64,000 nt of DNA, taken from contig CAMAYU010000001.1 of assembly GCA_945862235.1 (NCBI GenBank), forward strand, positions 1 to 64,000. The letters are read 5' to 3'. Below the pieces are notes generated by a model. It was given only the letters and a program-made list of their open reading frames with translations, had not been told where the DNA came from and ran no database searches. Source of the DNA: Schlesneria paludicola DSM 18645. GTDB taxonomy: Bacteria; Planctomycetota; Planctomycetia; Planctomycetales; Planctomycetaceae. The position numbers were made by a program, and so were the translations under genes. Below, piece by piece: positions 1 through 11,263 of this stretch. Every line of letters starts with the position of its first letter. Position 1 is the stretch's first letter.

Positions 1-206
1 CCCGAAAAGCCGAGGTTGCGAAAGACGAGTTCATGCTCGGGGAACCGGGCATGGACGAGCGTTTCGAGCCACCCATAGTGCTGCATCCGCTCGGCCAGCG
101 TGTTGCCAACGATGCAGATGTGGTCTCCCTTTTCGAGCTTGAATTGCTGGGCGGAAGCCAGCGTCGGGACGAGCAGCGCGAGGACAACAGCCAGCTTGAA
201 CTTCAT
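1..206 (-). CDS. Secreted GDSL-like / PVC-type protein, N-terminus only
   Basis: The 5' end of a minus-strand gene that runs off the left edge; 68 codons are visible and it is absent from the ORF track because it has no stop. It begins MKFKLAVVLALLVPTLASAQ, a clean signal peptide. The mature part contains GDHICIVGNTLAERMQHYGW and ends FRNLGFSG. From memory this matches the SGNH/GDSL-like N-terminal module of planctomycete secreted proteins, often fused to PVC-type haem-binding CxxCH domains; whether this gene has that fusion cannot be seen. The protein is probably exported. Confidence 0.75.
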   Translation of the reverse strand, partial: MKFKLAVVLALLVPTLASAQQFKLEKGDHICIVGNTLAERMQHYGWLETLVHARFPEHELVFRNLGFS

Positions 207-324
207 CGGTCAAATCCTTGAGTTAGCGACTTCAGGGCGGTCAATTTTGGTGTTTGCGAATACGGCAGAGACACCAGCACCCCGACGGTTTTGAAGCAGT
301 CGGGGTGCTGAGTTGGAGTCGAGT

Positions 325-1524
325 TCAACGACGGGCGGCTGGATGCTTGAGCGGCAGCCATGCGCCGTTGTTATCGCTGCTCGCGACGCATTGTTGGATG
401 AAGTACATCCCTTCGACGCCGTCATAGACGTTCGGATAGACCGTGTTGAGTCGCTCGAACGATTGGCCAGCGGCTCGTTTCACCATGTCGTCGTAAGCGA
501 AGCGGTAGACGTTGGCGAACGCCTCGAAGAACGCTTCGGGATGTCCGCTCGGCAGGCGACAAGCCGCCTTGCCCGAGGCGTTCATGAAGCTCGCGTTCGG
601 GTCGCGGGTGTAGATCGAGTGAGGCTGCCCGTTACGACGAACGATCATTTCGTTTGGGTTCTCTTGTCGCCAAGCCAACGCTCCCTTGGTGCCATCGACT
701 TCGATGAACAGATCGTTCTCGCGACCGTGCGAAATTTGCGAGGCCGTCACCGACCCGAGGCCACCATTCTCGAAGCGGACCACGGCGTGACCGTAATCGT
801 CGAGTGCTCGGCCTGGCTCGAACGTCTTTAAGTGACACGAGACTGCATCGGGCAACAGCCCCGTCATGTAACGAGCGAGGTTGTAGGCGTGAGTGCCGAT
901 GTCGCCGAAGCAACCTGCCGCGCCCGACTTCGTCGGATCGGTGCGCCAGGCCGCTTGCTTCTGGTCGGACGATTCGAGCCGCGTGCGCAACCAGCCCTGA
1001 ATGTAGTTCGAGCGGATCGCCTGAATCTCACCCAACTCGCCGCCAAGGATCATCTCACGCGCCTGTCGAACGAGCGGATAGCCGGTGTAGTTGTGAGTCA
1101 CCGCGAAGACGGCCCCCGACTTTTCGACGAGCTTCACCAACTCTTCAGCCTGAGCCAGATCGAACGTCATCGGCTTGTCGCAGACGACGTTGAAGCCCGC
1201 CGCCAACGCAGCCTTGGCAATCGGGAAGTGCGTGTGGTTGGGAGTCGCCACCGTGACGAAGTCGATCCGCTTGTCGGCAGGAAGCGCGGCCTCTTTCGCA
1301 CAGAGTTCCTCGACCGATCCGTAAGCCCGATCCGCCGCAATGTCGTAGGCGGGGGCCGACGCCTTCGCCTTCACTGGGTCAGACGACAACGCACCGGCCA
1401 CCAACGCGGCCCGATTGTCCAACACCGCCGCCGTCGCGTGAACGCGGCCGATAAACGCCCCCTGTCCTCCGCCAACAAGTGCCATGCGCAGCTTGCGATT
1501 CAGTGATCCGTTGGTCGTCTCCAC
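325..1524 (-). CDS. Gfo/Idh/MocA family oxidoreductase (cytoplasmic)
   Basis: NAD(P)-dependent sugar or inositol dehydrogenase family, 399 aa. An N-terminal Rossmann fold is visible (MALVGGGQGAFIGRVHA), followed by the family hallmarks TVATPNHTHFPIA and CDKPMTFDL, which holds the EKP-type lysine. The C-terminal part (GCFGDIGTHAYNL) matches the substrate domain. The start is a GTG with a strong Shine-Dalgarno (GAGGAG) a few bases upstream. Unlike the second family member at 13.4 kb it has no Tat signal, so it should be cytoplasmic. The exact substrate cannot be read from the sequence; these enzymes usually act on sugars or cyclitols. Confidence 0.92.
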   Translation of the reverse strand: METTNGSLNRKLRMALVGGGQGAFIGRVHATAAVLDNRAALVAGALSSDPVKAKASAPAYDIAADRAYGSVEELCAKEAALPADKRIDFVTVATPNHTHFPIAKAALAAGFNVVCDKPMTFDLAQAEELVKLVEKSGAVFAVTHNYTGYPLVRQAREMILGGELGEIQAIRSNYIQGWLRTRLESSDQKQAAWRTDPTKSGAAGCFGDIGTHAYNLARYMTGLLPDAVSCHLKTFEPGRALDDYGHAVVRFENGGLGSVTASQISHGRENDLFIEVDGTKGALAWRQENPNEMIVRRNGQPHSIYTRDPNASFMNASGKAACRLPSGHPEAFFEAFANVYRFAYDDMVKRAAGQSFERLNTVYPNVYDGVEGMYFIQQCVASSDNNGAWLPLKHPAARR

Positions 1525-1689
1525 GTGATGCTCCTCATGAAAAAGGGACGAACGTTTTCAGTCTGTTTCCAATGGGTTTTGACCATTTTTCCAAAGGGGC
1601 GGGCAGCATATCGGCGGAGTTTCTGGTTTGCCATCAACCGCTTGGTGGCCTCGTTGGAGGGCGTGACATGGTCGCCCCCCGTTCGAGCT

Positions 1690-1792
1690 AAGGATCAGCG
1701 CAGCAATCACTGTCGTGGCCGACGCTGCCAGCGTCTGCTCGGATGCTGGCAGCATCCGCCACGAGGGGACAGTGATTGTTGCGCCGGTCCTT
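1690..1792. repeat. Two-hairpin palindromic repeat, copy 1
   Basis: Lies in the 487-base gap between the oxidoreductase and metG. Two hairpins (GACGCTGCCAGCGTC and GGATGCTGGCAGCATCC) are enclosed by outer inverted arms CAGCAATCACTGTC and GACAGTGATTGTTG. A near-identical copy in opposite orientation lies at 57480-57575. The rest of the gap shows only a short hairpin (GGGCACGTTGGAAACGTGCCC) and no convincing gene. Confidence 0.85.
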
Positions 1793-2011
1793 AGTCGCCT
1801 ACTTACCCGTTTAAAATCGTGGAGTACGATTTCATCGTGCTGACTCCCCAGCGGATTCCGAGAAGAAATCGGGCACGTTGGAAACGTGCCCCACGTTTTT
1901 CAACAGGCTGCTACGTCCGAGAAAATTCCTGTTGCACACGGACGGACGAGGGCGTCCGTTCCCAACAGGCTGTTCCGGCGCCGACATCAGCCACCGCGTG
2001 ATTGATAGGCG

Positions 2012-4084
2012 TCAATGGACCCGGTGCCCCGGCTTGGCTCCCGTGTCGGGGTTGAGCAGGAAGATTTCCTTGCCTCCTGCACCGGCCGCGAGAACCATCC
2101 CTTCGCTGATCCCGAACTTCATCTTGCGCGGGGCGAGGTTCGCACACAGGATGACCAACCGTCCGACGAGGTCTTCCGGCTTGTAGGCGCTCTTGATCCC
2201 CGCGAAGACGTTGCGAGTCCCCTCGCCACCGAGGCTCAGTGTCAGTTGGAGCAGCTTGTCCGCACCAACGACTTCGTTGGCCGCGACGACGCGAGCGACG
2301 CGCAGATCGACCTTGACGAAGTCGTCGATCGTGCAGTGCTCGGCGACGAGCGGCTCGGCAGCGAGTGCCTCGGGGCCGTCGTTCCATTGATTGAGCGCGG
2401 CCGCAGCTACGGGAGTGGTTTCGGGGGCGGCTTGAATTCCGTCTTCGATCATGGCTTGAACCTGTGCGAGTTCAACTCGCTGCATGAGGTGTTCGAACTT
2501 GGCGACGCCCGTACCAACGAGCGGCGTTTGTGAGTCATTCCAGTTTTGAATCGGCTGCTGGAGCAACCGTTCCGTCTGCTGAACCAGCTTTGGCAAGACG
2601 GGGGCGAGATAGACGACGATCTGTCGAAACAGATTGAGTGTCACGGAGCAAACGTCTTGAACTTCACTGGCCTTTGCCGGGTCCTTCCGCAACGTCCACG
2701 GCGCCTTCTCGTCAACGTACCTGTTCGCGCGATCGGCCAATCCCATGATGAGCCTCATCGCGCCGTTGTAGTCGCAGCCGTCGTAAGCCGCCGCGATGGT
2801 CTCAGCCTGAGCAGCGGCCTCCGCAAACATACCTCCGTCGTCGGGATAGACGCTCGACAACCCAACGGCTTCGACAAACCGAGCCGTTCGACTCGCGAGG
2901 TTCACGACCTTCCCGACGAGGTCCGAATTGACCTTCGTCGCGAACTCTTCGAGGTTCAGATCGAGGTCATCGAGCCGCGCACCGAGCTTCGAGGCGTAGT
3001 AGTACCGCAGGTAAGCCGGTTCGAGATGCTTGGCATACGTAGCCGCCTGAATGAACGTCCCCTTCGTCTTCGACATCTTCTCACCATCGACGGTGAGGAA
3101 CCCGTGAATGTGGACGCGATCCGGCTGACGAAAGTCGGCCTTCTTGAGCATCGCGGGCCAGAAGAGCGTGTGGAAGTACGTGATGTCCTTACCGATGAAG
3201 TGATGAATCTCGGCTCCGCGTGACTCGGCCTCTGGACCGCAAGCCCACCAATCGTCGAGCGTCTCGCCGTGCTTCTCACACCACTCGGCCGTTGAACCGA
3301 TGTAGCCGATCGGCGCGTCGAACCAGACGTACCAATAATTGCCGGGACTGTCGGGAATCTCGAAGCCGAAGTACGGCGCGGGTCGCGAGACATCCCAGTC
3401 GCGCAGTGGATCGCACAGGAAATGTCCTTTCAGATAGTTGGCCACTTCATCCTGCAGGTGCTGGCCGGATTGAGTCCACTCGTTCAGCCAGTCGTGAAGC
3501 TTTTCGATCTGCACGAAGAGATGCTTGGCCGTCCGTAACTCGGGCGTCGCGCCCGAGAGCGCGCTGACCGGGTTGATGAGATCGGCGGGCGTGTACGTCG
3601 CGCCGCACTTGTCGCAGTTGTCACCGTACTGGTCGGAAGCCTGACACTTCGGGCACGTCCCTTTGACGAAGCGATCGGCGAGGAACGTCTCGGCCTTGGG
3701 ATCGTAAAGCTGCGTGACATCCTTCTCCGCAATGAGGTCCGCGTCGCGCAGCTTGGACCAAATTTGATGGCACAGCCGCCGGTTGTGTTCGCTGTTCGTA
3801 CTACCGTAGTTGTCGAACTCGACCCCGAACGCGGCGAAGTCGCCTAGATGCGATTCGCGCATGTCAGCGATCAGGGCTTCTTCGCTCCGACCTTCCTGAC
3901 GGGCACGAATCATGATCGCCGTGCCGTGCGTGTCGTCCGCGCAGATGTAGATGCAACGGTTGCCGCGCAGCTTTTGAAAGCGGACCCAGATGTCGGTCTG
4001 GATGTACTCGACCAGATGGCCGAGATGAATGTGGCCGTTGGCGTAGGGCAGAGCCGAAGTGACAAGGATGCGTCGTGCGGTCAT
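2012..4084 (-). CDS. metG: Methionyl-tRNA synthetase
   Basis: Charges tRNA-Met with methionine in the cytoplasm; 690 aa, normal for the long form. Class I signature HIHLGHL near residue 18 (the HIGH motif) and KMSKTKG near residue 335 (KMSKS). Between them is a CPKC...CDKC zinc knuckle (about residues 145-160). The C-terminus (from about residue 580, [13 protein letters not shown]) is an EMAP-II-like OB-fold tRNA-binding domain used for dimerisation. The ATG start is directly followed by the [14 protein letters not shown] catalytic N-terminus, so there is no doubt about the start. It is transcribed divergently from mdh. Confidence 0.98.
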   Translation of the reverse strand: MTARRILVTSALPYANGHIHLGHLVEYIQTDIWVRFQKLRGNRCIYICADDTHGTAIMIRARQEGRSEEALIADMRESHLGDFAAFGVEFDNYGSTNSEHNRRLCHQIWSKLRDADLIAEKDVTQLYDPKAETFLADRFVKGTCPKCQASDQYGDNCDKCGATYTPADLINPVSALSGATPELRTAKHLFVQIEKLHDWLNEWTQSGQHLQDEVANYLKGHFLCDPLRDWDVSRPAPYFGFEIPDSPGNYWYVWFDAPIGYIGSTAEWCEKHGETLDDWWACGPEAESRGAEIHHFIGKDITYFHTLFWPAMLKKADFRQPDRVHIHGFLTVDGEKMSKTKGTFIQAATYAKHLEPAYLRYYYASKLGARLDDLDLNLEEFATKVNSDLVGKVVNLASRTARFVEAVGLSSVYPDDGGMFAEAAAQAETIAAAYDGCDYNGAMRLIMGLADRANRYVDEKAPWTLRKDPAKASEVQDVCSVTLNLFRQIVVYLAPVLPKLVQQTERLLQQPIQNWNDSQTPLVGTGVAKFEHLMQRVELAQVQAMIEDGIQAAPETTPVAAAALNQWNDGPEALAAEPLVAEHCTIDDFVKVDLRVARVVAANEVVGADKLLQLTLSLGGEGTRNVFAGIKSAYKPEDLVGRLVILCANLAPRKMKFGISEGMVLAAGAGGKEIFLLNPDTGAKPGHRVH

Positions 4085-4286
4085 GCGTCGTCCGTGGAAA
4101 AGGCTCGGTCAATCGAGGCAGCGTTGGGGCGGGATTTTAGAGACGACAGAGCCACGCCGCCACAGACGGCAATGTGGTCTGAAAAGCGGATCACGCACAC
4201 GTCTCAAGCAGTCGGTTGCCGGTCAAATAGGGAGACGCTACCCTCCGGCTCGGTTCGCGTTTCTCTCATTTTGAAGGAGTTTTTTG

Positions 4287-5276
4287 ATGACCGCCCCCAT
4301 CCATGTTGCCGTCACCGGAGCCGCCGGTCAGATCGGTTATGCCACGTTGTTCCGCCTCGCGTCGGGAGAAATCTTCGGCCAGCATCGGCCCGTCGTGCTG
4401 CACCTGATCGAAGTTCCCCCCGTCATGGCGGCGCTCGACGGCATCCACATGGAACTCGATGACTGCGCGTTCCCGACCCTCGCCGGAGTCGTCAAGCACG
4501 ACAGCGATCACATGGAAGAGGGCTTCCGCGACTGCAACTTCATCGTCCTCGTTGGCAGCATCCCGCGCAAGCAGGGGATGGAGCGAGCCGACTTGATCCG
4601 CATCAACGGCCCGATCTTCACGAGTACCGGCAAGGCGATCCAAGCGGCCGCAGCCAAGGACGTGCGCGTCGTCGTCGTCGGCAACCCGTGTAACACGAAC
4701 TGCCTGATCGCGATGTCACACGCGCCGGATGTTCCTCGCAACCAGTGGTTCGCCATGACGCGACTCGACCAGAACCGCGCTGCGGCTCAGTTGGCACAGA
4801 AGTCGGGACGGCCGGTCGGCTCGGTCTCGAACGTCGCCATTTGGGGCAACCACTCGGCCACGCAGTACCCCGACTTCGTGAACGCGAAGATCGACGGCAA
4901 GCCCGCCACGGAAGTCATCACCGATCATGCCTGGTTGAAAGGCGACTTCATCAGCACGGTGCAACAGCGCGGTGCGGCGGTCATCAAGGCCCGCGGCGCA
5001 TCGAGTGCCGCCAGCGCCGCCAACGCCGCGCTCGACACGATCAAGAGCATCATCACGCCGACCCCCGCTGACTCGTGCTTCAGCGCCGCCGTCTGCTCGG
5101 ACGGCAGCTACGGAATTGATTCGGGGCTCGTTGTCGGACTCCCTCTGTCGAGCGACGGTCGCAACTGGCGAGTCCTCCCCGGCTTCCAAGTCGATGACTT
5201 CAGCCGCAGCCAGATCGACAAGACGGTCGCCGAATTGAAGCAGGAACGAGACACGGTCAAGGATTTGCTCCCCTAA
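4287..5276 (+). CDS. mdh: Malate dehydrogenase
   Basis: Interconverts malate and oxaloacetate with NAD in the TCA cycle; 329 aa, of the cytosolic/Thermus-like MDH class. Features: GAAGQIGYATL nucleotide-binding loop at the N-terminus, VVGNPCNTNC (normally NPANTN), TRLDQNRA with the substrate arginine, and WGNHSATQYPD carrying the catalytic histidine. The track's start is a TTG; the ATG three bases downstream sits 7 bases after GAAGGAG and is preferred. The Cys in NPCNTN and Gln in LDQNR are mild departures from consensus. Confidence 0.97.
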   Translation: MTAPIHVAVTGAAGQIGYATLFRLASGEIFGQHRPVVLHLIEVPPVMAALDGIHMELDDCAFPTLAGVVKHDSDHMEEGFRDCNFIVLVGSIPRKQGMERADLIRINGPIFTSTGKAIQAAAAKDVRVVVVGNPCNTNCLIAMSHAPDVPRNQWFAMTRLDQNRAAAQLAQKSGRPVGSVSNVAIWGNHSATQYPDFVNAKIDGKPATEVITDHAWLKGDFISTVQQRGAAVIKARGASSAASAANAALDTIKSIITPTPADSCFSAAVCSDGSYGIDSGLVVGLPLSSDGRNWRVLPGFQVDDFSRSQIDKTVAELKQERDTVKDLLP

Positions 5277-5363
5277 GTCCGTCGTGTTCTGCACAGCGAG
5301 ACGAACTTCGAGGAGTCGAACATCGAGCGGGAGGAGTCTCCCGCTCTTTTCATTTCATCCGCC

Positions 5364-6833
<1,470 letters not shown>

Positions 6834-7069
6834 GATCGCTGTCCTCTGAGGATCATGTTTCGCGCATCGGGCGACAGCAGTGGTGCCTGCAAGCGGCGCG
6901 GAGGTCCGATGCCGCGGATGCGACTTGCCGCTGACCGCGTCGCCATGAATCAGAATTGCGGGCATGTTTGCGCCCATGGCGCTGGCTCCCGTCCCGAACG
7001 CCTGTTTGCCAACAGGCAGATCACGGGCGGACGAGGCGTCCGTCCTACGTGACACGCGGGGCCGTGGGA

Positions 7070-9400
7070 CTACTGTCCCCGCTGAACATTCACCAGCACA
7101 GTCGTCTCGGCGATGACGGGCCAGCGACCGTCTTTGAGTCCCTTCGCGCGGAACGTGAGCGACTGTTCACCAATCAGTCGGGCGTCGCTGCCGAGTCGTA
7201 CGGTCAACACGCCCTCGCGCTGTTCCGTCACGGTGATCGGTGTGGCGGAGAGCAGTCCGACCTGAGATTCGTTCGACACGAGTTCGATCTGCACCGGAGC
7301 GCGGAACTCGGGAGCGCGGACCAGCGCGAGTGGGACTTGAATCTCTTGACCGAGCATCGCGGAGAACTCGCCGCTGGTGGCACTGAGTTTCATCAACGCC
7401 CCTTCCGGGAGGATGCCGATGCGCAGCTCTTGTCGTTGCAGCAGCGTTCGCACGGTCCCTTTCGGGTCGGCGACTTGCACCGAGCCATTCAGAATCATGC
7501 GGCTCGTTTTGGTCGTCTCCATCCACTCGGGGACGAAGATCGGGTACTCGACCCGCAGGGCATCGGGCGCGACGACGAACTCGTCACTGGCCAAGCCTTG
7601 GCGGTGGCGTTGCTGTTTGGAAGTCATCTCCAAGGTGATCGGTCCCGTGTAACCTTCGAGCCGTTCGATCAGGATCGGCGCGAGAAACGTGCTGCCGCGA
7701 TGCACCTTGCGCACATCATCGAGTCCTTCCGGCGTGAGCTTGATTCGCGGCTTCATCGTCGTGGCCAGCAAGATAGTTCCAGCCGGTCGAGTTACCGTTT
7801 GTTCGCCGATCTTCGGCGTGGCCGTCAGACGGCACAATGCGGCATTCGTCGGCGCATCGGCGGCACACGTCAAGTCGATGGTCAGGTCAGTCTTGTTCTC
7901 GGGAATGACCAGATCAGCGGGAGCCGTCACGCCCTCGGGGAGTCTGTCGAACGCCAATGGGATCGGGCCCTTGAAGCCTCCCGTTCTCACGGCGTTTACG
8001 ACCAGCTTGCCCGCCGTCCCGAGTGGAATTCCGAGCTGGGTCGGCATCGTCAGCGTGACATCCTCGCGCTGCGGTTCGACGCTCAGTCGATAGTTCGCCG
8101 CGCGCGAGCCGCTCTTGCCGGAGCGGTCTGTCACGACGATGCGATACGTGCCGTCGGCCGGGACCGCAAACGTCAACTCGGGATCGGTGGTGCCGGGCAC
8201 ATCGTCCGTCGTCGCGAGCTGTTTGCCGTCGGCACCGAAGAGCGTCAGTTCCAGATCGAGCGGCGAACCGATCGCACGCGCCTGCGCGGCGACTCGCCAC
8301 GTCTCGCCCTTCTTCAACGCGACCAGGTGCTGGTCGGAACCGAAGCGCAGGTCGATGAAGCCGGTTCGTCCGCCAGGGACGGCGAGCGGCGATTCCTTCG
8401 ACGGCGGCTGCACGTCCTCATGCAGATCGGTGACTCCGAGCATGTACGGCAGGGCGTTGCCCCAAGGTGTTTCGAGAACGTAAGCGAAGGAGTTCACATC
8501 CGGTGCCGCGGGAAATGTCACGTCGCGCAAGACCGATTCGAGTGTGTTGCCCCCCGTTGCCAGGCCGATGCCGACGAACTCGACGGGATGCGTCTTGCCG
8601 CGCGTCCCCGCAGCCACGTAGGACGCGCGAACATGCGGTCCCGCAGTCAGCGCCAAGCGGTAGACGTAAGAGCGATCGCCCGCGAAGTCGAGATCGTGCA
8701 GACTGAGTTCGTAGGGCCGATCCGCCTGCGCGATCATTGTGAGCGTGAGATCGCGGCCCTCGGAATCGGCGGCGTCGAGAATGACGCGCCCGTCTACATC
8801 GCGCACCTGCACCATCGCGTGCAGTGGCGAACCAAGCTGCCGCGCGAGCAGTTGAATCGTGACCGGACCAGCCTTGGGAACTTGAAACTGGTAGCGGTCG
8901 ATCTCCTCAATGCGCCGGATTTGTCCCGAGACCAGCACGGGCAGCGTGGGGAGAACTTGAGCCGACTTTCTGTTCGAGTCCTCCCTGATTTCGGGCTGAT
9001 GTCCGACGTGGATCGTCCCCGGTGGCGACGCGCCGTTCGCATTGGCCACCTGCCAGCGCACCAAGCCGGGAGGCACATCGGCGGGGATCGTCAATCGCGC
9101 CGCGAACTCGCGCGGCAACGGCCACGCCAGACCACGTGCTTTGAATCCGAACCAATACGGAGGTTCGGGGACCAGCACCGACGAAGCCGTGTTGATCAGC
9201 TCCAACTTGATACGCGGATCATGCACGAAGAATTGCATGTCAGGCGTCCAGTCGTACCCACCGAGGACAACGTCCACCGTCGTCCCCGCTCGAACACCGG
9301 CGGGTGAGACGTAGCCAATCTCGGGCACCAACTGCGCCCAAGCCGTGCCCGCCCAAAGCCCCATCAAACAAAACGCCATTCGCATTCGATTGATCCTCAT
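7070..9400 (-). CDS. Secreted protein with pre-peptidase C-terminal (PPC) type beta domains
   Basis: 776 aa with signal peptide MRINRMRMAFCLMGLWAGTA then WAQ. An IPT/TIG-like opening (PEIGYVSPAGVRAGTTVDVV) is followed by at least two PPC-like beta domains; typical phrases are EIDRYQFQVPKAGPVTIQLL (about 165-185) and TFAVPADGTYRIVVTDRSG (about 410). PPC domains usually sit on secreted hydrolases or bind surfaces; no catalytic domain is visible here. The protein is probably periplasmic or extracellular. A 783-aa plus-strand ORF overlaps it but is antisense shadow. Confidence 0.88.
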   Translation of the reverse strand: MRINRMRMAFCLMGLWAGTAWAQLVPEIGYVSPAGVRAGTTVDVVLGGYDWTPDMQFFVHDPRIKLELINTASSVLVPEPPYWFGFKARGLAWPLPREFAARLTIPADVPPGLVRWQVANANGASPPGTIHVGHQPEIREDSNRKSAQVLPTLPVLVSGQIRRIEEIDRYQFQVPKAGPVTIQLLARQLGSPLHAMVQVRDVDGRVILDAADSEGRDLTLTMIAQADRPYELSLHDLDFAGDRSYVYRLALTAGPHVRASYVAAGTRGKTHPVEFVGIGLATGGNTLESVLRDVTFPAAPDVNSFAYVLETPWGNALPYMLGVTDLHEDVQPPSKESPLAVPGGRTGFIDLRFGSDQHLVALKKGETWRVAAQARAIGSPLDLELTLFGADGKQLATTDDVPGTTDPELTFAVPADGTYRIVVTDRSGKSGSRAANYRLSVEPQREDVTLTMPTQLGIPLGTAGKLVVNAVRTGGFKGPIPLAFDRLPEGVTAPADLVIPENKTDLTIDLTCAADAPTNAALCRLTATPKIGEQTVTRPAGTILLATTMKPRIKLTPEGLDDVRKVHRGSTFLAPILIERLEGYTGPITLEMTSKQQRHRQGLASDEFVVAPDALRVEYPIFVPEWMETTKTSRMILNGSVQVADPKGTVRTLLQRQELRIGILPEGALMKLSATSGEFSAMLGQEIQVPLALVRAPEFRAPVQIELVSNESQVGLLSATPITVTEQREGVLTVRLGSDARLIGEQSLTFRAKGLKDGRWPVIAETTVLVNVQRGQ

Positions 9401-9481
9401 TGAATTGACGGGAAGTTCGCAGAGAAACGTAGAGCAGGCTGCTCGTCATTCCAATGGGAGAACACAGGCGAGCCGCCCGTG

Positions 9482-10330
9482 CTACGGCTTCATCCAGCCG
9501 AGTGCCTGCGCACAGGCGTCGTGGTTGAACATTTTCTCGTGGTCGTGTTCGACGTCCTGCGCGATGACCAGCTTCCAGCGGAACGGCCAGCTTCGTTCCT
9601 TGGCCAGTTTTTGAGCGGCAGCAAACGCATTCTTTCCTCGCTCGAATCGGACGCTTCCTTGAGCGTCAGCGGCAGGCTTCGTGTCGAGGTACTCGTCGCG
9701 TTCGGTGTCTTTTGTTCCGACGTAGATCGTCAGCGGTTGAGCCAAGTACGCCTTCAGCACGGCATCCGTCTGCAACTCGTCGGGAAGTCCGCCGAAGCCG
9801 TAAGGGAAATTCGCAGTTCGCGTCGGGAACGTGTGCGTGCCCGGATTGGCGGCGACGATGCGCGTCGCGTCGGTCGGCACGAACGCGGCGAGTCTCACCA
9901 GAAACTGCCCGCCACCCGAGTGGCCGATCAACGAGTACGGCATGTTCTCGCGGCCTTCGCGCCGGCGAAGTTCCTTCGCGATCCGGTTCACGTACTCGCC
10001 GGTTCGTTCGGCGGGTAGAGTCACACGACCATCGGCCACAATCCCACCCAGTTGATACTTCGCGAGTGGAAACGTCACCTCATCAAACAGGGGCGCGACG
10101 ATGAGTGCCCCGAAACGGTCGCCCATGGGAACGGCATGATCGCGGTATTCCTCCGCGTTTCGCAGCACACCGTGGAAGACCATCAGCAGGGGCCCATCGC
10201 GAAAGGCGGCGGGCTTGTAGACGAACAGCTTGAGCGGCACTTCGCCGAACCGGATCTCGATCATCGACTTGCCCGTCGGCAGTGGTTCGACCTGACTGAA
10301 CAACAGGCTCGCCAGCAAGATCGCATTCAT
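9482..10330 (-). CDS. Secreted alpha/beta hydrolase (esterase/depolymerase-like)
   Basis: 282 aa with a short hydrophobic N-terminus (MNAILLASLLFSQVE). The fold is shown by LLMVFHGVLRNAEEY (oxyanion loop), the nucleophile elbow SLIGHSGGGQFLVR around residue 140, and a late histidine in DVEHDHEKMF. It resembles the feruloyl-esterase/PHB-depolymerase group (family recall). It lies 80 bases downstream of the PPC protein start on the same strand, so the two could share a transcript, with the hydrolase first. The substrate is unknown. Confidence 0.82.
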   Translation of the reverse strand: MNAILLASLLFSQVEPLPTGKSMIEIRFGEVPLKLFVYKPAAFRDGPLLMVFHGVLRNAEEYRDHAVPMGDRFGALIVAPLFDEVTFPLAKYQLGGIVADGRVTLPAERTGEYVNRIAKELRRREGRENMPYSLIGHSGGGQFLVRLAAFVPTDATRIVAANPGTHTFPTRTANFPYGFGGLPDELQTDAVLKAYLAQPLTIYVGTKDTERDEYLDTKPAADAQGSVRFERGKNAFAAAQKLAKERSWPFRWKLVIAQDVEHDHEKMFNHDACAQALGWMKP

Positions 10331-10491
10331 GATGGAAGAGGTTCTCTCTCAGGTGAGCATCAAACAGAGGTCACACCAACGCGATGCGTGAACGCGGACA
10401 TGAATCCATCCCATGTGAATTGCTCGAACCTCGCCATCGTTCTCGCTCACGCTTCGGGTTGGTGTGCGGTAGCGACACGAACCGCATCCCG

Positions 10492-11097
10492 TCAGAGCTT
10501 CTTTTCAACGCCGAGTTGGTGAAAGTAGTGCGTGACGTTGGCTTGGTTCTTCAGTAGCCAGTCGATCCCCGGTTCGTTGTGCATCGCCTTGTGGATGGCC
10601 TTCGCGGTCGCGGCGCGATTGGTCTCGAATAGGATGTTGTGATCGACTTCGACTTCCGTCACGCTCGGGTCGAGCCAGACCGAGACGATGATCCCGAGAT
10701 CGTTGGCCTTCTCTTTAGGGATGTCACCCGCTCGCACGGCATCCAGCACGCCGTTGGCGATCCCGGCCTGAACCGACCCCATCAGGATGTTGGTGTACTT
10801 GGTGTTGGTCACAGTCACCTTGCTCACCATCACCGTGACCGGTCGGACTTGAACGTCGCAGTTCAGGATCGCGAAGACCTTGGAGTGGCCTCGGGATTGA
10901 TCGCCGATCATGTTCGCGATCGCGTACCCGACGGGTCCGTCGAGTTCCCCGATGACAACCTCTGGCTCGGCCGCCGAGTAGGCCGGAGCCGCCTCGACCA
11001 GAGCCTCGCCAGTCCGCATCACAATGCGAGGCAGAGCGGCGGCTGAAGCGGCAGCCTTCTTGACGGTCTTCTTACTGGCAGCTTTCTTCTTCGGCAT
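10492..11097 (-). CDS. Formaldehyde-activating enzyme (Fae) homologue with lysine/alanine-rich N-terminal tail
   Basis: 201 aa. Canonical Fae condenses formaldehyde with tetrahydromethanopterin in the C1 pathway found in methylotrophs and many planctomycetes. The family is recognised by TGEALVE, IGELDGPVGYAIANM, VMVSKVTVTN (VMFNKVT in typical Fae), SVQAGIANGVLDAV and ANDLGIIVSVW. Two oddities: the first ~20 residues (PKKKAASKKTVKKAAASAAA) are histone-H1-like, and the AHIDL segment holding the catalytic His is replaced by AEPEVVIG. It therefore looks like a paralogue (Fae2/Fae3-like) whose catalysis is doubtful. No other H4MPT genes are next to it. Confidence 0.85.
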   Translation of the reverse strand: MPKKKAASKKTVKKAAASAAALPRIVMRTGEALVEAAPAYSAAEPEVVIGELDGPVGYAIANMIGDQSRGHSKVFAILNCDVQVRPVTVMVSKVTVTNTKYTNILMGSVQAGIANGVLDAVRAGDIPKEKANDLGIIVSVWLDPSVTEVEVDHNILFETNRAATAKAIHKAMHNEPGIDWLLKNQANVTHYFHQLGVEKKL

Positions 11098-11160
11098 GAC
11101 GACGTGGTCCTTGGGAATCGTGTTGAAAGTGGAAGGATCGCGAGATTAAGTGCGGCTCGT

Positions 11161-11240
11161 TTAACCGCGTGGGCAACGCCCCACGCGTCGATGAGCGAAA
11201 CAGTCTTCAACGTCGCACGGGGCGTTGCCCGCGCGGTTAA
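11161..11240. repeat. Palindromic repeat (TTAACCGCGTGGGCAACGCC), full copy
   Basis: Left arm TTAACCGCGTGGGCAACGCC and right arm GGCGTTGCCCGCGCGGTTAA form a long hairpin between the Fae homologue and the DUF1080 gene. A second, half copy lies on the other side of the DUF1080 gene at 12049. Confidence 0.85.
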
Positions 11241-11263
11241 AGCAAGACAGCCAGACATCAACG

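Noticed and set aside
6956-9307. 783-aa plus-strand ORF, the longest on that strand in the region
   Set aside because: It is antisense to the PPC-domain secreted protein, has an Arg/Gln/His-rich shadow composition and no family motif. The minus frame has a signal peptide and conserved beta-domain sequence.
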